From positions 1 through 64,000 of the forward strand of contig CALMBO010000029.1 in assembly GCA_937860055.1 (NCBI GenBank): 64,000 bases of DNA, written 5' to 3'. The notes beneath the pieces are model-generated. The model made no database searches. It saw only the letters and a list, made by a program, of their open reading frames with translations, and had not been told where the DNA came from. Below, piece after piece: positions 36,301 to 42,766 of this stretch. Source of the stretch: an uncultured Verrucomicrobiota bacterium. GTDB taxonomy: Bacteria > Verrucomicrobiota > Kiritimatiellia > CAIQIC01 > Lenti-01. Position numbers and translations under genes: made by a program. How positions within the stretch are numbered: position 1 is the stretch's first letter; each line of letters opens with the position of its first letter.

Positions 36301-39300
36301 GGCCCCCATCAAGGTGCCCGTGGAGACCGCCGTTCCATTGGATGCGGCCGGAACAGGGGAAATCACGCCGTTGATCCAGTAATTGGTGGCCGGCGGGGTC
36401 AGGAGGGCGCTCGGCGTTTTCGCCATGTGGAACCCCGTGCTGAAGAAGCTGAGCGCCGCGCACTGGATGAATTGGTTCTGGTCAGACAGCGTGCTCAGTT
36501 CAAACGCATTGCCCCGGGCCCCCACCGAACGCACGCGCAGGATGCGGTTGTCGCTGGATTGCGTGAACAAGAGTCCCTTGTCGCCGCCATGGAGGCGCAG
36601 GTCGCGCAATTCCACGGCGCTGGTGTCCTGCAGATCGATCACGGCCCCGCTGGAATTGGTGAACACGCTGCCGCCCGCCGCCTCGTTGGTGCTGCCCTGG
36701 ATGATCAGGAAATTCGTTGCGGCCACCGAGGGGACGGAGATCACGAGCGGCGTGCTGCGGGAGTAGATGCCGGTATCGACGTAGACGGTATCGCCCGGCT
36801 CCACCTTGTAGCGTCCCATCAGGGTTTCCAGGGAGGTCAAGGGGGAGTCCGCAGCCAGGCCCGTGTTGGCGGCGCTGCCGGCCGCCGAACAATAGATGTC
36901 GCCATTGGTGCTGGCATCGTTGACGTAATAGGCCAGCGGATCGTTCTTGATGGCGAACAGGGTCTCGGTCTGGCCCACGATGGCGCCGTTGGTCGTCATG
37001 ACCTGCCAGACGCCCATGGCGGTGCTGGGGAAATTCGTGGTGATCCAGGTTAATCCGGAGCTGCCCACGTCCGCATAGATGTTCGTGGCGATGTTGGTCC
37101 AGGTGACACCGCCATCCGCGGAAAACTGGACATCGACCCGTTCATTGGCGGCAATGCCGTTCCACGCCCAGTACAGTTCGGCCTCGCCACGGATGGTGCC
37201 GCCATCGGACATGGTCAAAGGAACCAGCGATCCCGTGCCCGGGCTCTTGCTGGCCTCCGCGGTATTGCCGTACAGCCCCGCGTTGATCCGGCTGCCGTTG
37301 GGCGCCGGTTCATTGGTGTACGCCGATGCGGGATCCCCCAGATCGATCAGGCGGGAAGTCTCGGTGTCGTTGGTCGTGAAAGCGCCAACCGCGGGGTCAT
37401 ATCGCCCGTATTCGCTTTCCAAATGGAAATCCAGGGCGTCTTCATCGGCAAAGCGCGCTTCATAGCCGAAGCTGCTCATGTCGTTCGAGAAGGAAGTGCT
37501 GATCTGCCAGTCGATCAGGAAGCGGTCCGGCGAGCGGGTGTCTCCGCCGGCCACGTTGGCGCCTTCGGCCACCCGGATGTTGTTGTAGTCCGAGGACAAC
37601 CGGCCTCCCCCGCCCCAATAATAGACATACCGCTGGCTGCCGGAGGCTTCCAAAACGCTGCTCTTGAGCTCCACATCGCCGCCCCGGATGAAGAGGTTTG
37701 CCCGGGTGTTGTCGCGGAGCAGGCTGTTGTGGACCCTCACGGCAGATCCGGTGAAGGCAAACAGGCCAGAAGACAGGCTTTGCTCGACGATGCTCCCCCT
37801 CAGTTGCATGCCGGCACCGTTGCCCGCATAGATGGAATTGGTCACGCAATAGCCCACCCTCACGCGCTCCAGCGTCACATTCGTGCTGCTCTCCGCATGG
37901 ATTCCGATGTAGGCGTTGGAAATCATCAGCGAACTGAATTGAACCCCCTGCGCATAGGACAATTGAACCACATAGGCGCCCAATGTCCGGCTGGCACGGC
38001 TCAAGACCGTTCCGCTGTAGGGAAGGCTTTGGTTGCCGATCACCCGCACCGGGTTGTTGCTCGCGCCGGAATCCTTCAGGCCGACCATGACCGGGACCGT
38101 TTCCCCATAGGCGCCGGTGTCCACCCAGATTTGGTCCCCGGCCTCCAGGTCGAAGCGCTCGAAAACGGTCACCACGGAATTCAACGGGGCATTGGATGCC
38201 GCCGTCCAGTTGTTGGAAGTCCCGGGCGCCGTCGTATAGACCGTTTCATTGGTGTCCGCGTTGTTCACGAAAATGTTCAGCGGACTGTTGCGGATGGCGA
38301 AGAAATTGGTGGAACGAGCCCAGACATTGGTGCTTTCCAGGCAGACCACCCGCCAAGCGCCCGCCGGCGTGTCCGGCAAGCCGGAAACGGTCCAGTCCGC
38401 CATTCCGTTCGTGGCCGGGATTCCCGAAGTGACCATCGTGCCCCAGGTGTTGCCGCCATCCACCGAAACCTCAACCTTCACGGTTTCCGTGGTGAACCCG
38501 CCGCCAGCCGTCCAGAGCAAGGACACCACGCCGTTCGTCACCCCTCCCGCATCTCCGAAGCTGACGGTCTTGAGCCACGGGGTCGCCAGCGCGATGCTGG
38601 CCTCCCATGTCCCGCCGTACTTCCCGATGTTCACGCGGCTGCCATTCGGGGCCGGCTCATCCGCCACATCCGAAGCGGGATTGCCGGCATCCAGCAGGGG
38701 GGAAGACACGGAATCCGAAATCTGCTGACCGTTCGGCAACCGGCGGCCCAGCGTCTGCTCGGTCTTCAGGTGGTAGTCGAACTGGCCAGGATCCGCCAGT
38801 TGCGGATTGCCCGGAACGCTGTGGACATCCCGCCCCCCGGAGAGGGCTTGCCACGCCGCCAGATTGTCCGCGTACCCGCCGGATGTCCGGTTCGCCCCGA
38901 CCCGCGCGTATTCCCCCGCATAGAGGCCATTGTAGTCGGACGAGAACCCGTTCGCCGGCGAGGCCAGGGAGATCAATGCCGAATACCCGTTGGTGGACGC
39001 CAGGACACTGTTTTCCACCAACGCCCCGACCTGGCTTCCCACGTAGATCGCGTTGGTCTTGTTCTGCCAGAAGACGGAGTGGTGGATGGTCACGTTGGTG
39101 ACCTGCTGTAGGTAGGCACCGATCCCCCCGCCATGCGCCACGCAGCGGACCAGTTCGACATCCCGGGCATTGGCCATCAGATCAAAGGACCGTTCCAGGC
39201 CGCCGCGGACCTCCACCCCATCCAACGTGATGCCCGATGCATTCGAGACCGCCACGCCGCGGACCATGTTGGTCAACACGATGTTGCGCAGCGTGATGTT

Positions 39301-42225
39301 GGAAGCCCCGGCCTGGAAGACAAAGCCGAGCGTCGTCGGCAGAGGATAGGTGGGCCGGCCGAAAACGCTGCCGCCCGCCACGCGGTTGGTGCTGCCCAGG
39401 ATCACGACGGGATTGGTCGCCAACCCGGAATCCTGGGAGGTGAAGGCGGTTGCGGCCGAGTTGGTAAAAGAGCCGGTGTCCACATACACCCGGTCGCCGG
39501 GCCCCAGTTTGTATTTCACAAGCAGCTGGCCGAGGGTCTCCATCGGCGCCCCGGGGGTGACGCCCAGATTCCCGTCGTTGCCGACCGCCGTGCAATACAC
39601 GTCCCCGCTCGTCGAACCATCGTTGAGGTAGTAGGAGAAGGCGCCGTTCTTATAGCTGAAATTGGTCGGCGTCTGGCTGAAAACCTCGGGGCTGGCGCCA
39701 TCCAACGTCACCTTCCACAGGGAGAAGAGCGACGAAGGATCGTTGGTCGACGTGTTCTGGTACCAATACGCCCCGTTGGTGGCGCTCACGCCGACGGCGA
39801 GGTTCGTCCAGCTTGCGCCGTTGTCCCGCGACAGCGAAATCGTCACCGTGCTGGTCGAGGCATACGCCCCCCCGTTCCATCGCAACCAGGAACCCACCAC
39901 GGCATCCAGCGTACCGCCGTCCATGTAGCTCAGCGTCTGCAGCCATGCGTTGGTGCGCGACTTGCTCGCCTGCGCCGTGCCGCCATACAGGCCCGCGTTC
40001 AGGCGGCTTCCGTTGGGCGACGGTTCATTGGTGTAGGCCGTCGACAGCGGATGGCCGAAGTCGATGGCCGGAGAATGGACCGCATCGTTGGTCACAAAGG
40101 TCTCGGTGTCCGGATCGTAGCGGCCCATCAGACTCTTCAAGTGGTAGTCGCCGCCCGCCTCGTCGGCGAACTGGGGATCAGCAAACAGGCTCCAATCCCA
40201 TCCCCGCCCCAGCCCCGCGTTCTGCAGCGCCGAGAACGTCGAATAGCCCAATCCCACCTGGACGTCCCAGACCAGGTTGTAGTCGCCGGGGACCACGGCG
40301 GTTCCAAACAGGGTCGTCGCGCCGCCCAGAATGCTGTTGGAAACCGACAGGGGCGCATTCGTATGGGCTGAAATGAGGGTGGGGCCGCCCCACATCACGC
40401 CGTTCACCCAGTGGTTCGAACGGGTTTGGACAACGCCTGCAAAGAACGCCCCCAGTTCGCTGTCCGCCGCCAAGCAGCCGTCGAAAAGGTTCTGGTATGT
40501 GGTGCCGGCCAGATAGAATCCCCAGCGATTGGCGGTGGAGAGCACATTCCTCACCACAAGGTCCGCCACGCCATTGCCATAGAAGCCATAGCGGCCGGGC
40601 CCGGTCAGCTGGAAGTTGGAAATCTCGATGAAGCGGGCGACGCTGACTTCCAGCGTGTCCCGGGAGGTGCTGCTGCTGCTCAAAACCGATCCATCGGGGC
40701 TTCCGATGATGCGCACCGTCTTTCCCGTGGAACCGGTGTCGTAGGAAGTGATGGACGTGGTGAAATTGGTCGCGTAGTTCCCCGTGTCCACATACACCGT
40801 GTCGCCGCCCGCCAGCACATAGGCCTCCAGGATGGCTTGCAGACTGCGTTTGGGGGTGGCGGGGGTCAGCCCGTTGTAGGCATTGTCGCCGATCCCCGAG
40901 CAGTACACGTCACCGACCAGGCTGCCGTCGTTCACATAGTAGGTGAACGACGCATTCGTCGCCACGCGGACGCTGAAGGGCTTGGCATTGGTCGAGACCG
41001 CCGCGGTGTTGGTGCTGCTCACCACCCGCCACAGGACTGCCGGATGCTGCTGCGAGAGTGTCGGCACCCAGACATAGCTCTCGTTGGTCGCAGGCACCCC
41101 CGTGGCGATGTTGCTCCACGAGGCGCCGGCGTTGGTGCTCATCTGCAGGTTCACGGTTCCCGCTCCCAGGTTCCCACCCACCCACTCCAGCCGTCCGGTC
41201 TGGACCAGCGCGCCGCCGTCGTTGAAAGACATGGCGAACAGCCAATCATTGGTGCGCCCCTTGCTCGCCTCCTCCGTCCCGGCATACCGCCCGATGTTCA
41301 CCCGGCCGCCGTTGGGCGCCGGCTCGTTGGTATAGGCCGTGCTGGCCACCGGGCCGAAATCGATGGCCGGGCTGTATCCCAGCGCCGCGTTCGTCACCCA
41401 GACCCCGTTGGACAGGAAGCCCGCCGCGCTCTGCACGTGGAAATCCAGCCCCGTGGAGTTCACGAACATCGGATCCCCGTAGGTGTTGCCATACCAATTG
41501 GTGTGAATCCGCTGCAGGTCGAAAACCGTCTCGGCGTTCTGGTGGATGCCGTTCGTCGTGAAGAACAGGTTGCGGGAACCGCCGTCGGGAACATACTGCT
41601 CCAGCCCGAAAGCGGAGCTGGCAACGCCGATACAGCCCACCATGTTGGAAATTACGCCGATATTGGCAGTGCAGAAGGTCCCGTTGGGGACCACCGCCAC
41701 ACAGGAATCGAAATAGTTTCCCTTGCCGCCGGACGCGGAAATTCCGGTGTTTTGCGACACCAGGACGCAATGCCGGAATACGTTGCTGTTTGCGGTTCCA
41801 AAAGTCTGGACGGAAACGGAGACGTTGGAAATGGCTTGGATACGCACGAATTCGCAATAGGCTGCATTGTACGGCACCAGCCCGCGGCTGCCCCCCACGC
41901 ACCGGATGTCCCGGAAATGCGCATAACGGGCATAGACCGTCAGGAGATCGCCACTCCCCGTGAATGTCGTTCCCCCCGACGCGAAATTGGTGCTGCCCTG
42001 GAAAACGATGGGGTTCCCGTTCGTCCCCACGACCGTGTTGCTGATGATGGTTCCGGAGGGATAGCTTCCCGTATCGATGTAGACCACGTCCCCCGGTTGC
42101 AGGCTGCAGGTGCCAATCACGTTGCCCAGCGTCAATTTGGGAGCCACGGCGGTGCCCGAGTTGGCATCGTTTCCAGTCGCGGAAGTATAGATGTCGCCCG
42201 ACGTGGAGTTGTCGTTGACGTAGTA
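24343..42225 (-). repeat. Array of 13 tandem ~1.36-kb coding repeats
   Basis: Unit boundaries, set at the first codon of each YYVND-type header on the minus strand, begin at 42225, 40941, 39633, 38274, 36930, 35529, 34176, 32808, 31431, 30075, 28728, 27363 and 25938. Spacings are 428, 436, 453, 448, 467, 451, 456, 459, 452, 449, 455 and 475 codons; the last unit plus tail is 531 aa. All boundaries are in the same frame. Header variants run from YYVND (most) to IFVNN (unit 4). The header cysteine (VYC) is present in units 2, 3, 5, 7-10 and 13 and replaced by Ser/Thr in 1, 4, 6, 11 and 12. By eye the units are far from identical, so this is not a recent DNA-level duplication. Confidence 0.9.
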
Positions 42226-42300
42226 GCTGGCCGCATAGCCGGTCGCTCCTCCCAACGCAAGACATACCACTGCACTCTGCATCCATATTCGCAACTTCAT
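24343..42300 (-). CDS. Giant secreted right-handed beta-helix repeat protein (5985 aa, 13 tandem units)
   Basis: One uninterrupted reading frame of 17,958 nt. A signal peptide (MKLRIWMQ then hydrophobic AVVCLALGGATGYAA, cleavage near residue 24) is followed directly by 13 tandem units of 428-475 aa. Each unit has four parts. First comes a DUF1565-like header YYVND..T.GDVYC..G...N.G..P..P, then L..GD.VYVDTG.Y. Second is a parallel beta-helix of about 230 aa. Third is a closing block DP.F.....DFHL.S / SPLID.G.P / EP.PNG.R.NIG.YG.T.EAS. Fourth is a beta-sandwich module with DGG, YS.D.G.TWT and LWRV. The tail ends RWYRIYQFDE with no PEP-CTERM, LPXTG or Por signal. Start chosen at 42300: GAGG six bases upstream; ATG 42306 is the alternative. 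Likely exported to the surface or medium as an adhesin, glycan-binding or shield protein. No catalytic residues could be assigned. Confidence 0.9.
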   Translation of the reverse strand: MKLRIWMQSAVVCLALGGATGYAASYYVNDNSTSGDIYTSATGNDANSGTAVAPKLTLGNVIGTCSLQPGDVVYIDTGSYPSGTIISNTVVGTNGNPIVFQGSTNFASGGTTFTGSGDLLTVYARYAHFRDIRCVGGSRGLVPYNAAYCEFVRIQAISNVSVSVQTFGTANSNVFRHCVLVSQNTGISASGGKGNYFDSCVAVVPNGTFCTANIGVISNMVGCIGVASSAFGLEQYVPDGGSRNLFFTTNGIHQNAETVFDLQRIHTNWYGNTYGDPMFVNSTGLDFHVQSAAGFLSNGVWVTNAALGYSPAIDFGPVASTAYTNEPAPNGGRVNIGRYAGTEEASKGRTNDWLFAMSFNDGGALVQTGRLEWVGGNLGAGTVNLQMSTNAGASWSNIATGVPATNESYVWVPTLSQQHPAVLWRVVSSTNTAAVSTNAKPFSVRVATNASFTYYVNDGSLVGDVYCSGIGDNAYNGLTPATPKRSLQAILEAYVLAGGDTVYVDTGNYATNFTTSITSYDTGSTGKTVRIIGSPDGSVLSSSSTSRDTLEVSVARFIEISNFQLTGPGRYGFYGNGVADLVVRNVLSTANRWGFYLAGTTYQNLFDGCLAADSELGAFFAGVVQTRSNHWVNGVMWGGPTLISAHTNAPLSVSNSILGGATTLFGTAVVPGDYNLVWDVQVGLGYSTFSALQNAGLGRGWDWSLFADPQFADEAGGDYHLKSLMGRYDPDTETFVTNDAVHSPAIDFGHPLSTAYTNEPSPNGSRLNAGLYGGTAQASKSRTNAWLQTLSYMDGGTLDAVVGSWLRWNGGAYASTSTVTISLSRDNGASWTNLAVGVSATNGAYWYQNTSTNDPSSLFSLWKVTLDGASPEVFSQTPTNFSYKNGAFSYYLNDGSTSGDVYCTAVGNDGNLGVTPGAPMETLGQLLVKYKLGPGDRVYVDTGSFTNSAATAFTSQDSGLATNPVVILGSTNRVAGGSVFGRPTYPLPTTLGFVFQAGASNITLRNIVLTNMVRGVAVSNASGITLDGVEVRGGLERSFDLMANARDVELVRCVAHGGGIGAYLQQVTNVTIHHSVFWQNKTNAIYVGSQVGALVENSVLASTNGYSALISLASPANGFSSDYNGLYAGEYARVGANRTSGGYADNLAAWQALSGGRDVHSVPGNPQLADPGQFDYHLKTEQTLGRRLPNGQQISDSVSSPLLDAGNPASDVADEPAPNGSRVNIGKYGGTWEASIALATPWLKTVSFGDAGGVTNGVVSLLWTAGGGFTTETVKVEVSVDGGNTWGTMVTSGIPATNGMADWTVSGLPDTPAGAWRVVCLESTNVWARSTNFFAIRNSPLNIFVNNADTNETVYTTAPGTSNNWTAASNAPLNSVVTVFERFDLEAGDQIWVDTGAYGETVPVMVGLKDSGASNNPVRVIGNQSLPYSGTVLSRASRTLGAYVVQLSYAQGVQFSSLMISNAYIGIHAESSTNVTLERVRVGYCVTNSIYAGNGAGMQLRGSIVEQSLSSGLFAFTGSAVRVHNSLLRDNTRANLFIRGGDVELKSSVLEASGSQRYVYYWGGGGRLSSDYNNIRVAEGANVAGGDTRSPDRFLIDWQISTSFSNDMSSFGYEARFADEDALDFHLESEYGRYDPAVGAFTTNDTETSRLIDLGDPASAYTNEPAPNGSRINAGLYGNTAEASKSPGTGSLVPLTMSDGGTIRGEAELYWAWNGIAANERVDVQFSADGGVTWTNIATNIYADVGSSGLTWITTNFPSTAMGVWQVMTTNGAIVGQTETLFAIKNDPLAYYVNDASTNGDIYCSAAGSAANTGLAADSPLTSLETLMGRYKVEPGDTVYVDTGIYSRSTPLVISVPSVAATNFLIIQGSTNEAAGGSVFTNSSGAVIDLQDTSAVELRDLRLHGGDKGLLFTQSSDNRILRVRSVGARGNAFELSTLSDQNQFIQCAALSFFSTGFHMAKTPSALLTPPATNYWINGVISPVPAASNGTAVSTGTLMGALSGRIYVSNSVFVANGPAHDIYVAASNVIRGDYNCYHRPYSNALIASVSVDGTVFGMDRMDMENLETWSAWNQSDSHSLAADPLFADLAGADVHPQSAGGRYSVVLDDFVEDPESSPLIDTADPTAAWSAESEPNGQRANLGIYGNNPQASRTPTNGTFVLLSLNQGGVARGTYTLRWQARGGATNAGHMVNIQLSTNSGASFQTIASSLATVGSYAWNSTAHPSIQTARWRVQSQSQASWVTVSERDFVIHNTNITFYVNDASTDDDVYSTAAGSEENTGLSPSSPLSSLADVLARYDVEPGDRILIDTGDYLLDSSATVGLPDSGTVAEPVTIQGSTNVAGSVFFGAGVQFENARGVTLRNIRFQAQTSSYDATMISRSEDIVVEQVDIREGTHNGVGINSSSNILLRNFSVAGMATNGVSSMASFNTRLEFGTLWSNGVAQVLIRNQLPSGYDLNREAAFVAVSNCVMGAFGVRVPAYEVRGTLYANYNNFYLVGGALAALSYEAGFGREFDSVGSWSSETGLDGMSLSLDPRFADAASGDFHLRSSAGRFDPSTGSFVLDSAATNSPLIDAGDPAIACIEPSPNGNRVNIGRYGNTAEASKTPTNGALTLISFNDGGRASGTNVWITWLARGVSTGTTVTISYSADGGSTWTLLTNGVLAATGYWIWDSTLSAQSVQGKLKIEGADGSVAQSSGLFAVRNAPFSFYINDNSTSNDVYCTAVGQGVNSGLSNNAPMADFNALLAKYDLEGGDVVYIDTGVYRGNDPWRITQADSAGTLDMDPVVFQGSTQSMVNGTVLERSFNAIGIQADYAVGIRLRNIAISNTVSSAVVFNDCYDAAAEWIAVGIGNIGFRLNAGSQLRVANSLVYNSNQGVLVENWTRATNTVFPVIEHNVFWETADSAIEVGGMNEATVQHNILSVAAGQYVYELGPYDELFADYNAIWLGSGGRVFQREQSRTVSPVPIIYDTVGAWASDSGQDLHSYEGDPLLANPAGLDFHLKSRGGRWLPAAGTWTNDAVSSPLIDAGDASSTAWTNEPSPNGSRLNIGLYGGTAWASKSITNSALHLLSLNRGGVASGQVSLNWSATGQATGHTVRIEVSIDNGATWTLVGAGIPAGLGGVVWNSSSQPSSPLALWRVQDEVEAGVSATSALNFVLHNGPVYYYVNDEFTDGDVYCSAVGSSTNTGVSPTAPKRWISEILDTYNLEAGDVVYVDTGRYQTSEPTTIGDLDAGDISQNASEQVNIVGSTNVVEGGSLYIISDPTVAGFQMDGTYGVRLSRIGIMGASNGLALDDSYFIAGEWLDISGCENGVNSSSSSNILFSHSAMVGNRNAGIYFSGNMQEGMRVESGLLWSNRYGLYVGGGYAEASNTIFGMVAPNSFGYYMLEDRPLTGISGDYNNLYVSPSSGGAAGGLQTGVETTARTSVYVSVSAWALRTGKDTHSLAHNPQLADPGNGDYHLKSAGGRYVPGSGWVYDSVSSPLIDAGSPLSTAWLLEPDPNGRRLNIGRYGGSPEASKTALGGWITLVTLNDGGYASGDVDLQWTVGGAASNYTVCLEYSPDNGITWTNIVCGWPAITGSYLWDSVPYGRSAMGLWRAFCVEDSGISAASQSTFILRNGGSIPYYVNDSSTTGDVYCTVIGDDANNGLTPATPKASLQSILDAYELAPEDVVYVDAGTYTAGAPPILINQTDSGWSNLYVTIQGSTNPAAPTVYVAPSFSTPHVFSLQYAVNVRLKDLTIRNASVGVETYQTIGCEFNGVRIENNRSVGLNLVRSEGTRLVKSVLWKNTSPTGGVAAVLYQSSIAVENSVIWGSPIAFSIGQSTLTVTNSVLDATGSGGRIYLFAQTASATNGFRGDYNNYSRKNGALICEQQTLVGGSDYYNDLPGWGAAVSSEQHSMTIDPAFANETSGDFHPQSTQGRFTGTAWTNDSTLSPLVDAGAPAWPSTNEPAPNGGIINIGAYGNTVQASMTQTNPPWLRAISYNDEGVMSGNVLLYWLHGGMPADTPVRLEYSTDYEISWHPIASNVLAGSREYLWDVSGMPLSLALNWRVTSQSHSNVWDVSDAPVVIKTGTYDYFVNDTNTSGDVWCMGPGLEWDPNESYGTNAATPLNSLASLFANYPVSAGDRVYVDTGVYPVTDGSRILLDDQNMGTAESPVRIYGSTNVQAGGTLLFGNGTANGFDIQNTRNIEIHDIRVANARNGIALQNVSSITLEGIEAFNNLTNGVLVSGGGDVEMRNSRLWNNRRYGYFTANNQSGFRNIQNSTFWGNAMGAVWNAGIGVVSVSNSILCVTNAVPVYSEDGSASDMAGDYNLYGTVSGATIGTNSSEKVSYANLRQWQAKDRDLHSVVTDPLFVDPTNGNFHLQSRAGYWSNGTWATSANTSWAIDAGDPVSLAVSNEPSPNGNRINLGAYGGTEEASHSDYSMAELLPTTLRDGGVAPNGQPLYWLYRGISSTNEIQIEYSPDGGATWILVDNGIQVGSAPYYWFSSVDPTPEALWRILLQSNTNVMGVTIQPFTLRTRALTYYVNDTNTAGDVYTTVIGASTNRGYVSNSPLQSIEAVLNRYQLAGGDQIKVDTGSFALSNSVFISLLNSGDSTNRIGIVGSTNLAAGGSWMQPAPGLMIPAFQFHGAHDVNLSNFRLSGFTNGASFAEGAYQCTISDLDIQGSVGAGVLMDKATYIRLDRVLLREGLANGIEVGLSRFVADGCVLWSNRLSAVKLGDSVLAVVSNSVLAASGAGVFCYEVSTGALLQADYNDLFIQGGAQISMAADLQYEKLPQWVKGSSQDRHSLSTDPLFHDPANGDFHLRSVAGRYQPGTGWVQDAPAAGTNDYSPLIDMSAARLAWSNEPTPNGSRRNIGLYGNTWQASKSNTNQWLQTVTAMSGGILYGGINLIWGYGGGIATNALLRLEYSYNNGVDWVRIGEAAAGAGEYYWQSDLKQAGVEIWLTSPGARWRLYLLGDTNVWDMTDTYFGLRNSPFKYYVNDTSTVNDVYTTAIGSDTNMGFYPAAPKLSLIALLGDVDLEPTDEVYVDTGVYHLADTNTPILWEASDGGEEGESVSAYGSTHADGSRFLATNRFSTGGAFFMEASYVDMQDLQFVGEAMEFKGTGLEIRNLALSNGSMRVTSVDSTFEDVQIDRGSLSLSGQGNVIDRLAQRWGETAIIGTNAIMRHSVIFTTNYSKTGVWVSAVGAVISNCTVVSTHGSAIGKLGYGTLRLGHNILVAGGTTTNSVIAWHDGGLISDWNNLLARDSAWMGQRNGKWEKLSYWQAASGQDANSVSFEPRFQNEASGDFHLNSEVGRWSPILGGWDVDPPGNHSPVIDLGDPWLGTASEPMPNGYRLNLGAYGGTEYASKSLSTLWLTALTQNDGGVLAGTNVVLRWAAGNAGGKTVTLQYYDGSTWTNIATGVSATLGTYAWNTVAFPDSFAALWRVVAEDGSGISDQTDSTFELRNQTHAFYVNDNDLTGDIYCSAIGALGNDGLTPATPKLSLQAILDAYDLEGGDTVYLDTGTYATNADIRIIWSRGGSTNADVVIQGNTNGAHTILTRSGSTNYPAAGIDVKASHVRLSHLAIRGVDRGIWLESNRNVTVEGMVVSDASTGVDVEGAHGTEIRNSALWKTGYGVSLENTRTSVLENLTFAGSTAAGIQMVNTVVDTLQNNIFIPAAGAYAYAVGTATSLLSSATMDYNLYDFGNLDSGFYAGTSNSLRHWQLGLNRDFRSAITNADLAEIEFTGDFHPKSEYGRWTPGGWTLDATTSWAVDHGYPDSDYSQEPTNNGERINIGMYGNTVQASQGSTNIFFEVRTLNEPGLRVSQSDQVWPLVWSAHLVDGAEWVQVQFSGDGGMSWTTLTNVSAYTEYYIWQATVAFQTAQGRWRVIGVTNTNLVDMNENDFLVQYRDLGILTRPYAVSGLMRFEWEGGIQGRRYEIRYSDDFGQTWHLWEPKYNGPAPINKSNFVIPVGGSQLSYTFEDRTSYLRRTRWYRIYQFDE

Positions 42301-42359
42301 AATCATCCTCGCATTTGGCCCGGCACGAAGGAGAAGTCCCAAGGGAAGGGCATAATTTG

Positions 42360-42389
42360 AATATAATATATGCCCCGGATCCCTGACAA
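42360..42389 (-). promoter_or_regulatory. Candidate promoter of the giant gene unit
   Basis: On the minus strand TTGTCA (42389-42384) and TATATT (42365-42360) are separated by 18 bp; an overlapping TATTAT gives a 15-bp spacing. The surroundings are strikingly AT-rich compared with the rest of the window. The predicted transcript start near 42352 gives a leader of about 50 nt with GAGG before ATG 42300. Confidence 0.55.
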
Positions 42390-42766
42390 GCATATCCCCT
42401 CGTTTTTTGCATCTTTTTTGTCCCCCTAACCCTCTCGGACCCAATGCAGAAACCCCAGCCAGGGATCCCTCTTCTGTTCATGCGGAAAACCGCCTTCCGC
42501 ATGGTGCAGGTTTCATGGCGGGAAGGCGCCCCCTGATGGCAGATTTTAGTGTCCGTCTTTTCGCGCCTGCCGCTCCGTCTGACACGCGATATATTTCACT
42601 TTTATTCAATTTGGCAACAACGAGTTGCAATGAATCGGCCATGGGATAGTTTTCGTTTCCAACCCGCGAAAATCGTTGGAGTTCAACGCGGGCCGGCCCC
42701 CTCTTGCATTCTCGTGTCACTGGGCCTGGTTGGAAGTGACCAAACTCAAATTCGCCCGTGAGGGAA
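42390..42766. other. Long intergenic region upstream of the giant gene
   Basis: No convincing gene. It contains an inverted repeat ATGCGGAA/TTCCGCAT (42480-42502) and one GCGGGAAGGCGCC motif (42518-42530), which together form an inverted pair. A GCAAC/GTTGC hairpin lies near 42613. The 80-aa minus-strand ORF at 42478-42720 has no recognisable features. The region may hold a terminator for the AlgX-like gene or regulatory sites for the giant gene. Confidence 0.5.

Noticed and set aside
42478-42720. 80-aa minus-strand ORF upstream of the giant gene
   Set aside because: No ribosome-binding site, no domain, and it overlaps inverted repeats; treated as intergenic.
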